A DNA stretch of 64,000 nucleotides from Clostridia bacterium (GTDB taxonomy: Bacteria > Bacillota > Clostridia > Oscillospirales > CAG-272), in assembly GCA_017556745.1 (NCBI GenBank), contig JAFYMF010000014.1, positions 22,541 to 86,540 of the forward strand. Direction: 5' to 3'. The translations under genes were made by a program, and so were the position numbers. Of the stretch, positions 1 through 8,839 are shown in pieces. Positions within the stretch are counted from its first letter, which is position 1. Each line of letters begins with the position of its first letter. The notes under the pieces are model-generated. The model had not been told where the DNA came from. It made no database searches and saw only the letters and a program-made list of their open reading frames with translations.

Positions 1-1
1 C

Positions 2-1243
2 AATATGCTTCCGATACATATTGGCCTTTTGTCAAAGGTGTTTAATCATCACGGTTTTAATACAGAGCTTCTTCAAAACAACGGTCATAACGTTGTTGAA
101 TGTGGTCTTAAATACGTACATAACGATACTTGTTATCCGGCACTGCTTGTCATCGGACAATTTATCGACGCTCTTCAGAGTGGGAAATACGATGTACACA
201 AAGTAGCCCTTATGATAACTCAGACCGGAGGGGGATGCAGAGCATCAAACTATATACATCTGCTTAGAAAAGCACTTGAAAAAGCAGGGTTTGGCTTTGT
301 TCCCGTTATATCACTTAACTTTTCCGGAATGGAGAAAAACAGTGGATTTAAGCTCTCCTTGTCATTTATCAGAAAAGCCATTGCATGTGTAGCATACGGT
401 GATCTGCTTATGACTCTTGATAACCAGACAAAACCATATGAGACCACCAAAGGAGAAAGTACAGCTTTAGTCAACGACTGGACAACAAAAATTGCAGATG
501 AACTTTCAAAAGGAAAAGGAGTATCGTTCTCTGCAATAAAAAATAATATGCAAACAATTGCCGATGATTTTGATAAGCTCAAAATTAATAAGGTTCCGCG
601 TGTCAAAGTAGGCATCGTTGGGGAAATTTACGTCAAATTTTCTTCTCTTGCCAACAATGATCTCGAACAGTTTCTTTATGAACAGGGATGTGAGGTAATG
701 GTACCGGGACTTCTTGGATTTATCTATTACTGCATCGATAACATTATTCAGGATGTCAACCTTTACGGTGGAAGCGGTGCAAAGAAGAAAATCGCAGAAA
801 TGATTCTTAATTTTGCACTCAAATATGAGAAATGCATAAATGATGTCCAAAATAACACAAAAAACTTTATCGGGTATGCAAACTATAAAACAGCAAAAGA
901 GTTATCCCATGATGTTATTGGTATCGGGTGTAAGATGGGCGAGGGATGGCTTCTGCCTGCAGAAATGCTTGAACTCATACATAACGGATTTGAGAACATT
1001 ATTTGTGCGCAACCTTTCGGGTGTCTCCCTAACCACATAGCAGGAAAAGGTATGATAAGAAAGATCAGAGAAAAGTATCCAAACGCAAATATTGTACCAA
1101 TCGATTATGACCCCGGCGCAACCAAAGTTAATCAGGAGAATCGAATTAAACTTATGCTTGCAATAGCCGCTGAGCAAATGGAGAATAAATACGATACCGC
1201 GGATTCACAATCATCGGAAGAAAAAATTTTGGTTAATAATTAA
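2..1243 (+). CDS. Acyl-CoA dehydratase activase-related protein, C-terminal part (5' truncated)
   Basis: This is the 3' end of a large protein of the 2-hydroxyacyl-CoA dehydratase activase type (DUF2229-like), cut by the window edge. The codon before the first ATG at 5 is open, so that ATG is probably internal. Family-type cysteine motifs are visible: NDTCYPALL near residue 40, GGGCRASNY near 76, GIGCKMGEGWLLP near 303 and CAQPFGCLPNH near 336. Full-length members carry an N-terminal ASKHA ATPase that uses ATP to pass an electron to a [4Fe-4S] dehydratase; none of that domain lies in this window. The last 20 or so residues are acidic and low complexity. The gene ends just before an IS remnant, with no clear terminator. 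Family confidence is high; the substrate is unknown. Confidence 0.85.
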   Translation, partial: NMLPIHIGLLSKVFNHHGFNTELLQNNGHNVVECGLKYVHNDTCYPALLVIGQFIDALQSGKYDVHKVALMITQTGGGCRASNYIHLLRKALEKAGFGFVPVISLNFSGMEKNSGFKLSLSFIRKAIACVAYGDLLMTLDNQTKPYETTKGESTALVNDWTTKIADELSKGKGVSFSAIKNNMQTIADDFDKLKINKVPRVKVGIVGEIYVKFSSLANNDLEQFLYEQGCEVMVPGLLGFIYYCIDNIIQDVNLYGGSGAKKKIAEMILNFALKYEKCINDVQNNTKNFIGYANYKTAKELSHDVIGIGCKMGEGWLLPAEMLELIHNGFENIICAQPFGCLPNHIAGKGMIRKIREKYPNANIVPIDYDPGATKVNQENRIKLMLAIAAEQMENKYDTADSQSSEEKILVNN

Positions 1244-1317
1244 ATAATAACTGTAAAAAAACAGGCTTACACTTTTGCACAAGTCCAGTAAAAACGGACA
1301 ATAGAAAAAACAGAAGA

Positions 1318-1355
1318 CCCCCTATGGTAGAATAAAAAGAAACGACCATAGGGGG
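1318..1355 (+). promoter_or_regulatory. Hairpin sequestering the ribosome-binding site of the IS remnant ORF
   Basis: CCCCCTATGGT (1318-1328) and ACCATAGGGGG (1345-1355) form a perfect 11-bp stem with a 16-base loop. The 3' arm contains the G-rich Shine-Dalgarno-like stretch just upstream of the ATG at 1363, so the folded RNA would hide it. Several IS elements are known to use such hairpins to block translation from transcripts that read in from outside. The structure is seen directly; the role is inferred. Confidence 0.5.
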
Positions 1356-1362
1356 ATTTTGT

Positions 1363-1545
1363 ATGTCAAGAGAATACCGACATATAAAACAATATGAGAA
1401 AGAAATAATAGAACTTTGGGAACAAGGAGTATGCTTGCGAGAAATTGCTGAAAGGTTTGAATTTACAAAAGAACAGGTACAGGAAATTAAAACGAGATAT
1501 AACAAAAATCAGCGAAAACTCGCAGCAGGAATATCAATTCTATAA
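1363..1545 (+). pseudogene. IS3-type OrfA remnant, helix-turn-helix protein
   Basis: Encodes 60 residues starting MSREYRHIKQYEKEII. Residues 13-45 form a helix-turn-helix of the IS3 OrfA/transposase_8 kind (ELWEQGVCLREIAERFEF then a recognition helix ending IKTRYNKNQRKLAAGI). Intact relatives continue past this point with a basic linker and a leucine zipper and are followed by orfB. Here the frame stops at 1545, and the next 130 bases carry only a short ACTGACA/TGTCAGT hairpin (1571-1600) and the right terminal repeat. The protein could still bind terminal repeats, but it cannot catalyse transposition. It lies inside the 1251-1704 element. Confidence 0.65.
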
Positions 1546-1709
1546 CAACCAACGTATCCAATTAAAAACAAAACTGACACCACTTGAAAAGCGATGTCAG
1601 TATGTTGCTTAATATTTAATTTTATCTACCATAGTGTCTGTTTTTGTACCGTCCGCACAAATTGGGGCAGTTCATTTTAGTGTAAGCTTGTTTTTCTGTA
1701 AAAATTCAA

Positions 1710-2786
1710 TCAATTAAGATGTGATTTAATAAAATCGATAAATTTATCCCAGTCATAACGGTTCATGTAGTTTGTTCCGCGGCGCATATGATATCCTACA
1801 TTTCCGCTATGCATAACATCACCTTCGCAAGGAAATGCATCCTTATGAACAAGACCGCTTTTGCCGAACAACTCATATACACCGTTTACAGCAGCGCAGG
1901 TGAGAAACTCAGATACAGTGTCAGTACCGTCATCTTCTGCAGCGTTTGCAACATAGAGATTTCTTGGAGCAACAAGTGCTGCGAGATAATGCTGATCATA
2001 CGGGAGCGTATCGACATTATTACAAAGTTCAAAGAAAGAGCGCGAGTACATATATCCGCATCTGCCAACATGTTCAGACAGATTACCGTTCTTATTACCA
2101 CGAGAAAGAGCCATACCTGTCCAAGAGGAAGAATTAGGATAAACAAATGCAAAACGATCATCATATGCCCCGGCAAGAAGTGCCGCAGTACCAAGAAAAC
2201 CGTGACCTGCAACCGCCACATTATCTGCATCGATATTGTCTCGAGTCAAAGCATAGTCGAGTATGAGGGAGGCCGCCCACGCCCAAACCATAAGCTTTCC
2301 GGTATTAGTAGATTCCTTGGGGAACATTCTTGACAGTACACCGTCTGTCATATCGCCATTGTCAGCGGTAATATCGGTATATTTAAAGGATGCCACTGCA
2401 ATATCCCTGTCAATTATATCTTCTATGGGAAGATACTGATTTGGCATTTCTGAAGAATAATCGATATATATTACAAGTGGAAATTTACCGGGTTTATTCG
2501 GATATGAAAAATTAAATGCAAAGGGAAAAGCAATATCACCGAAGTACGCAAGCATCATCTTTCTTTCAAGAACACCGCTTGCAGCACAGAAATCGTCAAT
2601 ATCAAGCTTTATATTCTTGGTATCAATTCTATCGGGTTTTGCTGGGAATGTACCGTAGCAAGAATCGGAGAGTAACTCTTTGACCTCCTGTCTTTGAGTT
2701 AACCACTCATCTTTCGATTTAACAATTTTTCCGTTATCATTAAGAGGACAAGGAAGTTCTCTTTTTTTTATTTCATTTGTAATCAT
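1710..2786 (-). CDS. CE15-like alpha/beta-hydrolase homologue lacking the catalytic serine
   Basis: A 358-residue protein of the glucuronoyl/carbohydrate esterase (CE15-like) alpha/beta-hydrolase family, clearly a paralogue of the gene just upstream (9-base gap). Collinear landmarks include IAVASFKYTDITADN, ALVAPRNLYVA and GYHMRRG near the C terminus. The nucleophile elbow differs: the neighbour reads GHSRLGK while this copy reads GHGFLGT, so Ser is Gly196 and the adjacent Arg and Lys are lost too. The DQWADPESEY stretch of the neighbour is also altered (DDGTDTVSEF). No signal peptide is visible, so it should be cytoplasmic. As written it should not act as a serine esterase; a binding or regulatory role, or a decaying duplicate, are both possible. 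It is the distal gene of a two-gene unit. Confidence 0.75.
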   Translation of the reverse strand: MITNEIKKRELPCPLNDNGKIVKSKDEWLTQRQEVKELLSDSCYGTFPAKPDRIDTKNIKLDIDDFCAASGVLERKMMLAYFGDIAFPFAFNFSYPNKPGKFPLVIYIDYSSEMPNQYLPIEDIIDRDIAVASFKYTDITADNGDMTDGVLSRMFPKESTNTGKLMVWAWAASLILDYALTRDNIDADNVAVAGHGFLGTAALLAGAYDDRFAFVYPNSSSWTGMALSRGNKNGNLSEHVGRCGYMYSRSFFELCNNVDTLPYDQHYLAALVAPRNLYVANAAEDDGTDTVSEFLTCAAVNGVYELFGKSGLVHKDAFPCEGDVMHSGNVGYHMRRGTNYMNRYDWDKFIDFIKSHLN

Positions 2787-2795
2787 GTTTTTCTC

Positions 2796-3881
2796 TTATC
2801 TCTTGTTTTCTTTCATATACTTGATGAAGTAATTCCAGTCACGACGGCTAAAGTAATGAGAACCGCTACGAAGGTGGTAACCAATAGTACCATCATGAAG
2901 CACCTCATCAACCTCAGGAAATCTGTCGGGGTAAACAAGAGGCTTTTTGCCGTAATATTCATATGCCTGTCCTGCGGCTATACAACCGAGATATTCAGAC
3001 TCGGGATCGGCCCACTGATCGGTTTCCGCACTGGCAACGTAAAGATTTCTGGGAGCAACAAGAGCATGCAAAAAGTGCTGGTCGTGAGGCATGGAATGTT
3101 CCTTACCCTGATATTTTGCAAAATGCTCGCAGAACCAAAAACCAAATCTTGTATAGACAGCAGTAAGGTCCTCTCCAACCTTGTCACGGCTGATAGCTGC
3201 ACCGCCGCATCCGGAGTCATTGGAATAAGCAAACGCAAATCTCTCGTCAAACGCACCTGCATAAAGAGCGGTTTTACCAAGTCTTGAGTGACCGGCAACA
3301 GACACATTATTCAGATCAACATTATCTCTAGTCTCAAGATAGTCAAATATTCGCATTGCTGCCCATGCCCACATAGCAATTTTACCGGTATCATGAGGTC
3401 CACGTTTTCCGTCAGGGAACAGAACACCGGAAAATCCGTTGGTGAAATCCCAGTCATCCGCAGTAAAGTCAGTATAGCAGAAAGAAGCTACTGCAACGTC
3501 CTGAGCGTTAATTTCTTCTGAAGGAAGATATCTGTGAGGAACATCTGCCTTAAAGTTAATGAGAATAACCGTAGGGAACTTGCCGGGCTTGTTGGGATAT
3601 GTAAAATAGAATGGGAATGAAAATGCTCGACCATTCATAACTATTGTCATTATGATCTTTTCATGCGTAGCTTCGGATGCACAGAATCTCTCGTTGGAGG
3701 ATACTGTAGTAAAAAACATCTCATCCGGCTTACCGGGCAGATTACCGTATTCCTCGTATGAAAGAATCTTCTTGATTTTTTCGCGATGCTTTTCCCACTG
3801 TTCAGCGGTAGTAATCTGCACTCCGTTTTCATCTACAAACGGACTGGGCAATTTGCGTTTTGCAAGTTCTTCTCTGATCAT
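2796..3881 (-). CDS. CE15-like carbohydrate esterase (alpha/beta-hydrolase)
   Basis: A 361-residue alpha/beta-hydrolase resembling CE15 glucuronoyl esterases and related acetyl-xylan esterase-like proteins. The nucleophile elbow GHSRLGK puts the serine at residue 199. HDQHFLHALVAPRNLYVA and an acidic motif (ETDQWADPESEY) follow, and the probable catalytic histidine region is GYHLRSGSHYFS near the C terminus. Known CE15 enzymes cleave ester bonds between glucuronic acid and lignin or other alcohols; the substrate here cannot be named. It lacks a secretion signal, so the natural substrate is probably an imported oligosaccharide. First gene of a two-gene operon with its degenerate paralogue, transcribed from a near-perfect promoter at 3942-3970. 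Confidence 0.8.
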   Translation of the reverse strand: MIREELAKRKLPSPFVDENGVQITTAEQWEKHREKIKKILSYEEYGNLPGKPDEMFFTTVSSNERFCASEATHEKIIMTIVMNGRAFSFPFYFTYPNKPGKFPTVILINFKADVPHRYLPSEEINAQDVAVASFCYTDFTADDWDFTNGFSGVLFPDGKRGPHDTGKIAMWAWAAMRIFDYLETRDNVDLNNVSVAGHSRLGKTALYAGAFDERFAFAYSNDSGCGGAAISRDKVGEDLTAVYTRFGFWFCEHFAKYQGKEHSMPHDQHFLHALVAPRNLYVASAETDQWADPESEYLGCIAAGQAYEYYGKKPLVYPDRFPEVDEVLHDGTIGYHLRSGSHYFSRRDWNYFIKYMKENKR

Positions 3882-3941
3882 TATAGCTTCCTCACTTTAT
3901 TTGTAAAATTGTTCATTTAATAAACGAAATAACTACTGCCA

Positions 3942-3979
3942 ATTATATACCAATCTGTCATAGATGTCAATAATGACAG
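3942..3979 (-). promoter_or_regulatory. Esterase operon promoter with palindromic operator over the -35
   Basis: On the minus strand TTGACA (3970-3965), a 17-base spacer and TATAAT (3947-3942) match the sigma-A consensus exactly. CTGTCAT (3955-3961) and ATGACAG (3973-3979) form a perfect 7-bp inverted repeat centred on the -35 hexamer, a typical position for a repressor site. The cognate regulator is not evident in the window. Confidence 0.75.
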
Positions 3980-3985
3980 AGTGTA

Positions 3986-5467
3986 TCATTCTTGGGATGA
4001 ATCCGAAAAAATCAACATTCCTTTGTTTCCATCCAGTAGGTAAATATTATTCTCGTTCTGATAGAATGCATGTCCGTCTTGTTCATACAGAATTCCACCA
4101 TAAACTGTTTCTTCAAAATACACTTCACTATATCCGGTCTTGTTTTTCAGCACCATAATTTTGTCATCTGTCATAAAGTAAAGTTTGTCATTAACATTAA
4201 GAACAGCTTTTTCAACATTTTCCGATACAAGATATACCTCGCCGTGATAGATACAGTAAAGGTTTTTCTTGAGATCTATATAATACAAATACTTACCATT
4301 TCTTGAAACAATAAGACTATCACTCAAAACACCTCTTGAGATCACTTCTACTTTTTCGGAATTATTTCTGTTAAATTTAATCAAACTACCGTATTTAACA
4401 AAATAAAACGTTGAAAGATTATATGACTGATAGGAATCCATCGGAATGTTAATTCCCGCAAATGTCACGTCATTATACCGGCTGTCAATATATGTCATGT
4501 CATAAGACAAAGATGTAAGTGATTGTGATAAAAATACTTTACGGTTAAAGTGATTTATTGCCAATGTTCTGTTTTTTCCACGCAAAGAATATGAAGGGAA
4601 ATAGAGATACACAAGTGAATTATCAGATATTTTTCTTATATCACTTTTTTCTGTTATTACGTAAGAACCGTTGTTTTTTGTAGAATAAATGAATTCGTTA
4701 CAGTTGCGGTTAGTAAATATCGACTCAGGAATATCGGTATTTATAGGATAGTCAACACCTTCAAATCTATAAAAAAACTCATTATCATCAGTGTGCCAAA
4801 GCAAATATTTTCCACCGTTTGAAATAGTATCAACATTTGCTATATCTTCAAGTAAAGTGCCTTTTTCTCCATTATTCGACACGTAAAAGTCATCTTTGAC
4901 AAAGTGTTTACTATATATAAATGTCTTTCCGTTAGGCGAAAACAACAAGTTAGTATTTGCAGAAAGTCCTGTACTTCTATCTACAACAGAAGAAATATTT
5001 TTTCCTATATCGTATCTGTACAGAATATTAAAAAGTGAGGCGGAAGAAGAAATATAGACAACGTAATTTCCGGTGTCGGAAAGAGTAGCGGTCATAACAT
5101 TATCACCTATTTTAATATATCCGTTTTTATCAACAAAATAGAGTGAATTTTCTTCATCAAGATAAATAGCACAAGTATTATATAGATTCTTTTGTAGTAT
5201 TTTTTTGGTTCCAGCCGCCTGTACAACGGTCTTGTTATCGAACACAAATATGTGACCACTGTCGCACGTGAGAACTGAAAGAGAATGATCAGGGAAAATA
5301 AACGAATCGTCCGGTTCGGGCTCTGACTCGGGCTCAAGCATTAAAATAAGAGAAAAAAATACCGCACACATAGTAATAGTGAGCAATGCTATAGCAATAA
5401 CCAATATAACTGTTTTTTTATTAGGAGGACTGTCATTACATCTGATTATATTTATTCTTTCGTTCAT
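3986..5467 (-). CDS. Membrane-anchored beta-propeller-like protein
   Basis: A 493-residue protein of unknown function. A short cytoplasmic N terminus (about 17 residues) is followed by one membrane segment (about residues 18-44, KKTVILVIAIALLTITMCAV...) and an acidic linker rich in E and P. The remaining ~430 residues look extracellular and consist of repeated short beta units such as YLYYIDLKKNLYCIY, DKLYFMTDDKIMVL and NNIYLLDGNKGMLIF, as in DUF5050/WD40-like propellers. There are no enzyme motifs I can recognise. It has a strong RBS (AAAGGAGG) and is divergent from the glycogen operon with about 190 bases between. A sensory or surface-binding role is only a guess. Confidence 0.6.
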   Translation of the reverse strand: MNERINIIRCNDSPPNKKTVILVIAIALLTITMCAVFFSLILMLEPESEPEPDDSFIFPDHSLSVLTCDSGHIFVFDNKTVVQAAGTKKILQKNLYNTCAIYLDEENSLYFVDKNGYIKIGDNVMTATLSDTGNYVVYISSSASLFNILYRYDIGKNISSVVDRSTGLSANTNLLFSPNGKTFIYSKHFVKDDFYVSNNGEKGTLLEDIANVDTISNGGKYLLWHTDDNEFFYRFEGVDYPINTDIPESIFTNRNCNEFIYSTKNNGSYVITEKSDIRKISDNSLVYLYFPSYSLRGKNRTLAINHFNRKVFLSQSLTSLSYDMTYIDSRYNDVTFAGINIPMDSYQSYNLSTFYFVKYGSLIKFNRNNSEKVEVISRGVLSDSLIVSRNGKYLYYIDLKKNLYCIYHGEVYLVSENVEKAVLNVNDKLYFMTDDKIMVLKNKTGYSEVYFEETVYGGILYEQDGHAFYQNENNIYLLDGNKGMLIFSDSSQE

Positions 5468-5513
5468 ATCAACATCCTCCTTTCATTATCGGTAGAAATT
5501 GCATACATAGATT

Positions 5514-5542
5514 ATTATATATATAAGTTGTTAAAAAATCAA
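5514..5542 (-). promoter_or_regulatory. Promoter of the propeller protein gene
   Basis: On the minus strand TTGATT (5542-5537), a 17-base spacer and TATAAT (5519-5514) lie about 50 bases upstream of the ATG at 5467. Confidence 0.65.
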
Positions 5543-5574
5543 GAACATACCCAGTTGGCTATATCTTTAACAAC
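5527..5574. promoter_or_regulatory. Inverted repeat between the divergent promoters
   Basis: GTTGTTAAA (5527-5535) and TTTAACAAC (5566-5574) are perfect 9-base inverted copies whose centres are 39 bases apart. The left arm overlaps the -35 of the minus-strand promoter, and the right arm lies about 10 bases upstream of the -35 candidate of the glycogen operon. A small CCAGTTGG palindrome sits between them. This is a reasonable candidate for a shared operator; no regulator gene is adjacent. Confidence 0.4.
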
Positions 5575-5584
5575 TGGTGATATT

Positions 5585-5617
5585 TTGACATAAAATACAC
5601 CTGTAGTTGCGTATAAT
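5585..5617 (+). promoter_or_regulatory. Candidate glycogen operon promoter
   Basis: A perfect TTGACA (5585-5590) and a perfect TATAAT (5612-5617) occur upstream of glgB, but the spacer is 21 bases rather than the usual 17. Either the promoter needs an activator or only the -10 is used. Confidence 0.45.
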
Positions 5618-5659
5618 AATCAATATTCTAAAATTAAAACGTAAAAAATGAGGTATAAA

Positions 5660-7618
5660 ATGAACAAGTTGTATGCTGAAAATAATAATCGAGAGACCGA
5701 ACAGTATTTGTTTCATCAAGGCACCAACTATAACGCTTATGAATACATGGGATGTCATATAAGTAAAACAGATAACAGATATAGATATAACTTCAGAGTC
5801 TGGGCCCCAAGAGCGGATTCCGTATATGTTATAGGAATTTTTTCCGACTGGGATAACGGTATTGAAATGACGCGGATCACAGATAACGGAATATGGGAAA
5901 CAGAGTTCGAAAGCGATATAGATTTATGCGGATCATTCTATAAATACAAAATTTCCTCAGATACAGGAATTTTTTTCAAAGCTGACCCATATGCGTTTTC
6001 ATCTCAAACACTTTCTGAAACAGCATCAATTATTACAGATTTAAACAAATATGAATGGGCAGACAATAACTGGATGACTCATCGCAAAAAACTATCTGAA
6101 AACTTAACAACAGCAAAAAAAGAAAACGTCGGACATTTTTATCCTTATCCCATGAATATATATGAAGTACACCTTGGGTCTTGGAAAACAAGGAACGGAG
6201 GCAGTACACAAGACAGAAAAAACTATCTTTCATATAGCGAGATAGCAGACGAGCTTATACCTTATGTTAAAGAGATGGGATATACACATCTTGAACTGAT
6301 GCCAATTGCCGAACATCCCTATGACGGTTCCTGGGGGTATCAAATATGTGGTTTCTTTTCACCTACATCAAGGTATGGTACACCGCAAGATTTTATGAAT
6401 TTTGTTGACAGATGTCATCAAGCGGGTATCGGCATAATACTTGATTGGGTCCCTGCACACTTTCCTAAAGACAGTCATGGTCTTTATGAATTTGACGGTC
6501 ACCTACAGTATGAATATCAGGGATACGATAGAATGGAGCAAAAAACTTGGGGAACACGTTTTTTTGACGTGGGACGTCCTGAGGTACAGTGTTTTCTTAT
6601 CAGCAATGCTATTTTTTGGTTTAAAAAATATCATATCGACGGATTGAGAATTGATGCTGTTGCTTCAATGTTATATCTCGATTACGACAGATCTCCCGGT
6701 GAGTGGATACCCAATACAGAAGGAAACAATAAAAATCTTGAGGCAATAGCTTTTTTCAAAAAGCTTAACACTGTTGTTTTCAGTGAATTTCCCGACGTTC
6801 TCATGATAGCCGAAGAATCAACCGCATGGCCAATGATAACGGGACCTGTTCATATGGGCGGCTTGGGATTTAATTTCAAGTGGAATATGGGATGGATGAA
6901 TGATTCTATAGATTATATAAAAAAGGATCCCATATACAGACAGTATCACCACAACAATCTTACGTTCCCAATGGTATATGCGTACAGCGAGAATTTTATA
7001 TTACCTATAAGCCATGACGAAGTAGCACACGGAAAAGGTTCGCTCATAGGTAAAATGTTTGGATCATATGATGACAAATTTGCCGGAATGCGTGTTTTCT
7101 ATGCATATATGATGACTATGCCCGGAAAGAAACTTAGTTTTATGGGCAATGAATTTGCGCAATTTGATGAATGGAAATACTACTGTCAGCTTGATTGGTT
7201 TTTACTGGATTTTGAATCCCACCGAAGATTTCGTCATTACTGTTGTACACTTAATAATTTTTATCTTTCCAGACCGGAACTTTGGGAGATAGATGATTCA
7301 TGGGAAGGTTTTGAATGGATTGATGCAGACAGAAGAACAGATAACACTTATTTATACTGTAGAAAAAGTATATCGGGAAACGAACTTATAGTTATCCTTA
7401 ATTTTTCTCCCGTTTATTATAAGAAATATTCTGTTCCTGTTTTTCGAGAAGGGCGATATGCGGTTATATTTAATTCGGATTTGGAAGAATTCGGTGGTAG
7501 AGGAAGAAAAAACTCAAGTTCTGTAAATAGTTTTACAATAGATGATAAAAATTATATAAAAGTAGACCTTCCACCACTGTCGGCAATATTTATAAATAAA
7601 CGCCCCGGCGGAAAATAA
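5660..7618 (+). CDS. glgB: 1,4-alpha-glucan branching enzyme
   Basis: GlgB makes alpha-1,6 branches in glycogen by cutting and transferring alpha-1,4 chains. The protein has an N-terminal CBM48-type domain (RVWAPRADSVYVIGIFSDWDN, about residues 46-66), a GH13 barrel and a C-terminal all-beta domain. The catalytic residues are visible: nucleophile Asp332 (GLRIDAVASM), acid/base Glu385 (MIAEESTAWP) and Asp453 (PISHDEVAHGKGS). I chose the ATG at 5660 because GAGGT lies 5 bases upstream; the in-frame ATG at 5648 overlaps that RBS. At 652 residues it is normal length for the family. It is the first gene of glgB-C-D-A-P-amylase. Confidence 0.95.
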   Translation: MNKLYAENNNRETEQYLFHQGTNYNAYEYMGCHISKTDNRYRYNFRVWAPRADSVYVIGIFSDWDNGIEMTRITDNGIWETEFESDIDLCGSFYKYKISSDTGIFFKADPYAFSSQTLSETASIITDLNKYEWADNNWMTHRKKLSENLTTAKKENVGHFYPYPMNIYEVHLGSWKTRNGGSTQDRKNYLSYSEIADELIPYVKEMGYTHLELMPIAEHPYDGSWGYQICGFFSPTSRYGTPQDFMNFVDRCHQAGIGIILDWVPAHFPKDSHGLYEFDGHLQYEYQGYDRMEQKTWGTRFFDVGRPEVQCFLISNAIFWFKKYHIDGLRIDAVASMLYLDYDRSPGEWIPNTEGNNKNLEAIAFFKKLNTVVFSEFPDVLMIAEESTAWPMITGPVHMGGLGFNFKWNMGWMNDSIDYIKKDPIYRQYHHNNLTFPMVYAYSENFILPISHDEVAHGKGSLIGKMFGSYDDKFAGMRVFYAYMMTMPGKKLSFMGNEFAQFDEWKYYCQLDWFLLDFESHRRFRHYCCTLNNFYLSRPELWEIDDSWEGFEWIDADRRTDNTYLYCRKSISGNELIVILNFSPVYYKKYSVPVFREGRYAVIFNSDLEEFGGRGRKNSSSVNSFTIDDKNYIKVDLPPLSAIFINKRPGGK

Positions 7619-7645
7619 TTATTAAATATCAAGTGAGGTGTAGCA

Positions 7646-8824
7646 ATGTACAAATATAGAGACTGTATAGCCATGATACTTGCAGGCGGCCAAGGTAGCC
7701 GCCTGCAAGCCATTACTGACAAAGTCGCAAAACCTGCAGTTTCTTTCGGCGGGAAATACAGAATTATTGATTTCACATTATCAAACTGCGTAAATTCAGG
7801 TATATACACCGTAGGTGTTCTGACACAGTATCAACCATTACTTTTAAATGAATACATAGGTAACGGAAGTGCGTGGGATCTTGACAGAATGGATGGTGGT
7901 GTTGTCATACTCCCACCATATCAAGCAAAGAATTCGGCAGATTGGTATAAGGGTACCGCTAATGCTGTGTACAAGAATATTAATTTCATAAAAAGATATA
8001 ATCCTGAAAATGTGTTGATTCTTTCCGGTGACCACATATACAAAATGGATTATTCAAAGATGCTTTCATACCACACGGTAAAAGGTGCTGACTGTACTAT
8101 CGGTACCATTGATGTTCCGGTAGAAGATGCAAGTAGGTTTGGCATACTAACAACAAGCGAAGATAATACCATAACGGAATTTGAGGAAAAGCCAAAAATA
8201 CCCAAAAGCACCACTGCTTCTATGGGAATTTATATTTTTAAAACCGATATTCTGTTTAAGTATCTTGAATCAGATGAAAAAGACAAAACATCATCAAATG
8301 ATTTCGGTAAAAACATAATACCGGCAATGTTAAAGAGTAATTTAAAGCTTTATTCATATCCATTTAACGGTTATTGGAGAGACGTAGGAACGGTAAAAAG
8401 CCTTTGGGAGGCAGATATGGATCTTTTAGGTGACACACCATCTCTTGAGCTTAATGACCGATCATGGAGAATATACTCAGGCTACAAGCCCTATCCACCC
8501 CAGTATATCGGTGATAACGCAAAGATAATCAACTCCATCATTACCGAGGGGTGTGAGATATACGGAACTGTTGAAAATTCCGTTTTATCTGAAAATGTTA
8601 CTGTTGCCCGCGGTGCTCATGTAAGTAATTCGATAATAATGTCAAATGTTAAGATTGAAAAAGGTTCAACAGTCGAGTATGCAATTATAGATAGTGGCTC
8701 AACAATTGGTGCAGGAGCAACAATTGGTACATCAAGCGAAATTACTGTAGTCGGCAGTTCTGTTGATATTTTTCCCGGCAGTGATATACCGGGAGGAAGC
8801 ATCTACAGGGGAAATAAATCATAA
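7646..8824 (+). CDS. glgC: Glucose-1-phosphate adenylyltransferase, catalytic subunit
   Basis: GlgC makes ADP-glucose from glucose-1-phosphate and ATP, the committed step of bacterial glycogen synthesis. The 392-residue protein has the nucleotidyltransferase signature AGGQGSRL near the N terminus and [14 protein letters not shown]. The metal-binding Asp lies in [11 protein letters not shown], and the sugar-phosphate contact in EFEEKPK. The C-terminal ~110 residues form a left-handed beta-helix of hexapeptide repeats ending in [15 protein letters not shown]. The RBS GAGGTG precedes the ATG. In Bacillota the active enzyme is normally a GlgC-GlgD heterotetramer, and glgD follows after 15 bases. 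Confidence 0.95.
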   Translation: MYKYRDCIAMILAGGQGSRLQAITDKVAKPAVSFGGKYRIIDFTLSNCVNSGIYTVGVLTQYQPLLLNEYIGNGSAWDLDRMDGGVVILPPYQAKNSADWYKGTANAVYKNINFIKRYNPENVLILSGDHIYKMDYSKMLSYHTVKGADCTIGTIDVPVEDASRFGILTTSEDNTITEFEEKPKIPKSTTASMGIYIFKTDILFKYLESDEKDKTSSNDFGKNIIPAMLKSNLKLYSYPFNGYWRDVGTVKSLWEADMDLLGDTPSLELNDRSWRIYSGYKPYPPQYIGDNAKIINSIITEGCEIYGTVENSVLSENVTVARGAHVSNSIIMSNVKIEKGSTVEYAIIDSGSTIGAGATIGTSSEITVVGSSVDIFPGSDIPGGSIYRGNKS

Positions 8825-8839
8825 CTGTAAGGAGAATAT

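Larger units (their letters stand above)
1251..1704 (+). mobile_element. IS3-type insertion sequence remnant (MITE-like)
   Basis: A ~450-base block is bounded by inverted repeats: the left end around 1256-1272 and the right end around 1680-1695 share AAAAACARGCTTACAC in opposite orientation with one difference. A second internal inverted match (TATGGTAGA at 1323-1331, TCTACCATA at 1625-1633) extends the symmetry. CTGTAAAAA occurs at both outer edges (1251-1259 and 1696-1704) and is a candidate target duplication, although it partly overlaps the A-rich repeat end. Inside is only a short helix-turn-helix ORF; no orfB (DDE transposase) sequence is present. I read it as an internally deleted IS3-family element that would need a transposase in trans to move. 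Confidence 0.7.

Noticed and set aside
1788..2333. 181-codon plus-strand frame over the esterase genes
   Set aside because: Antisense to a conserved hydrolase; no promoter or RBS on that strand.
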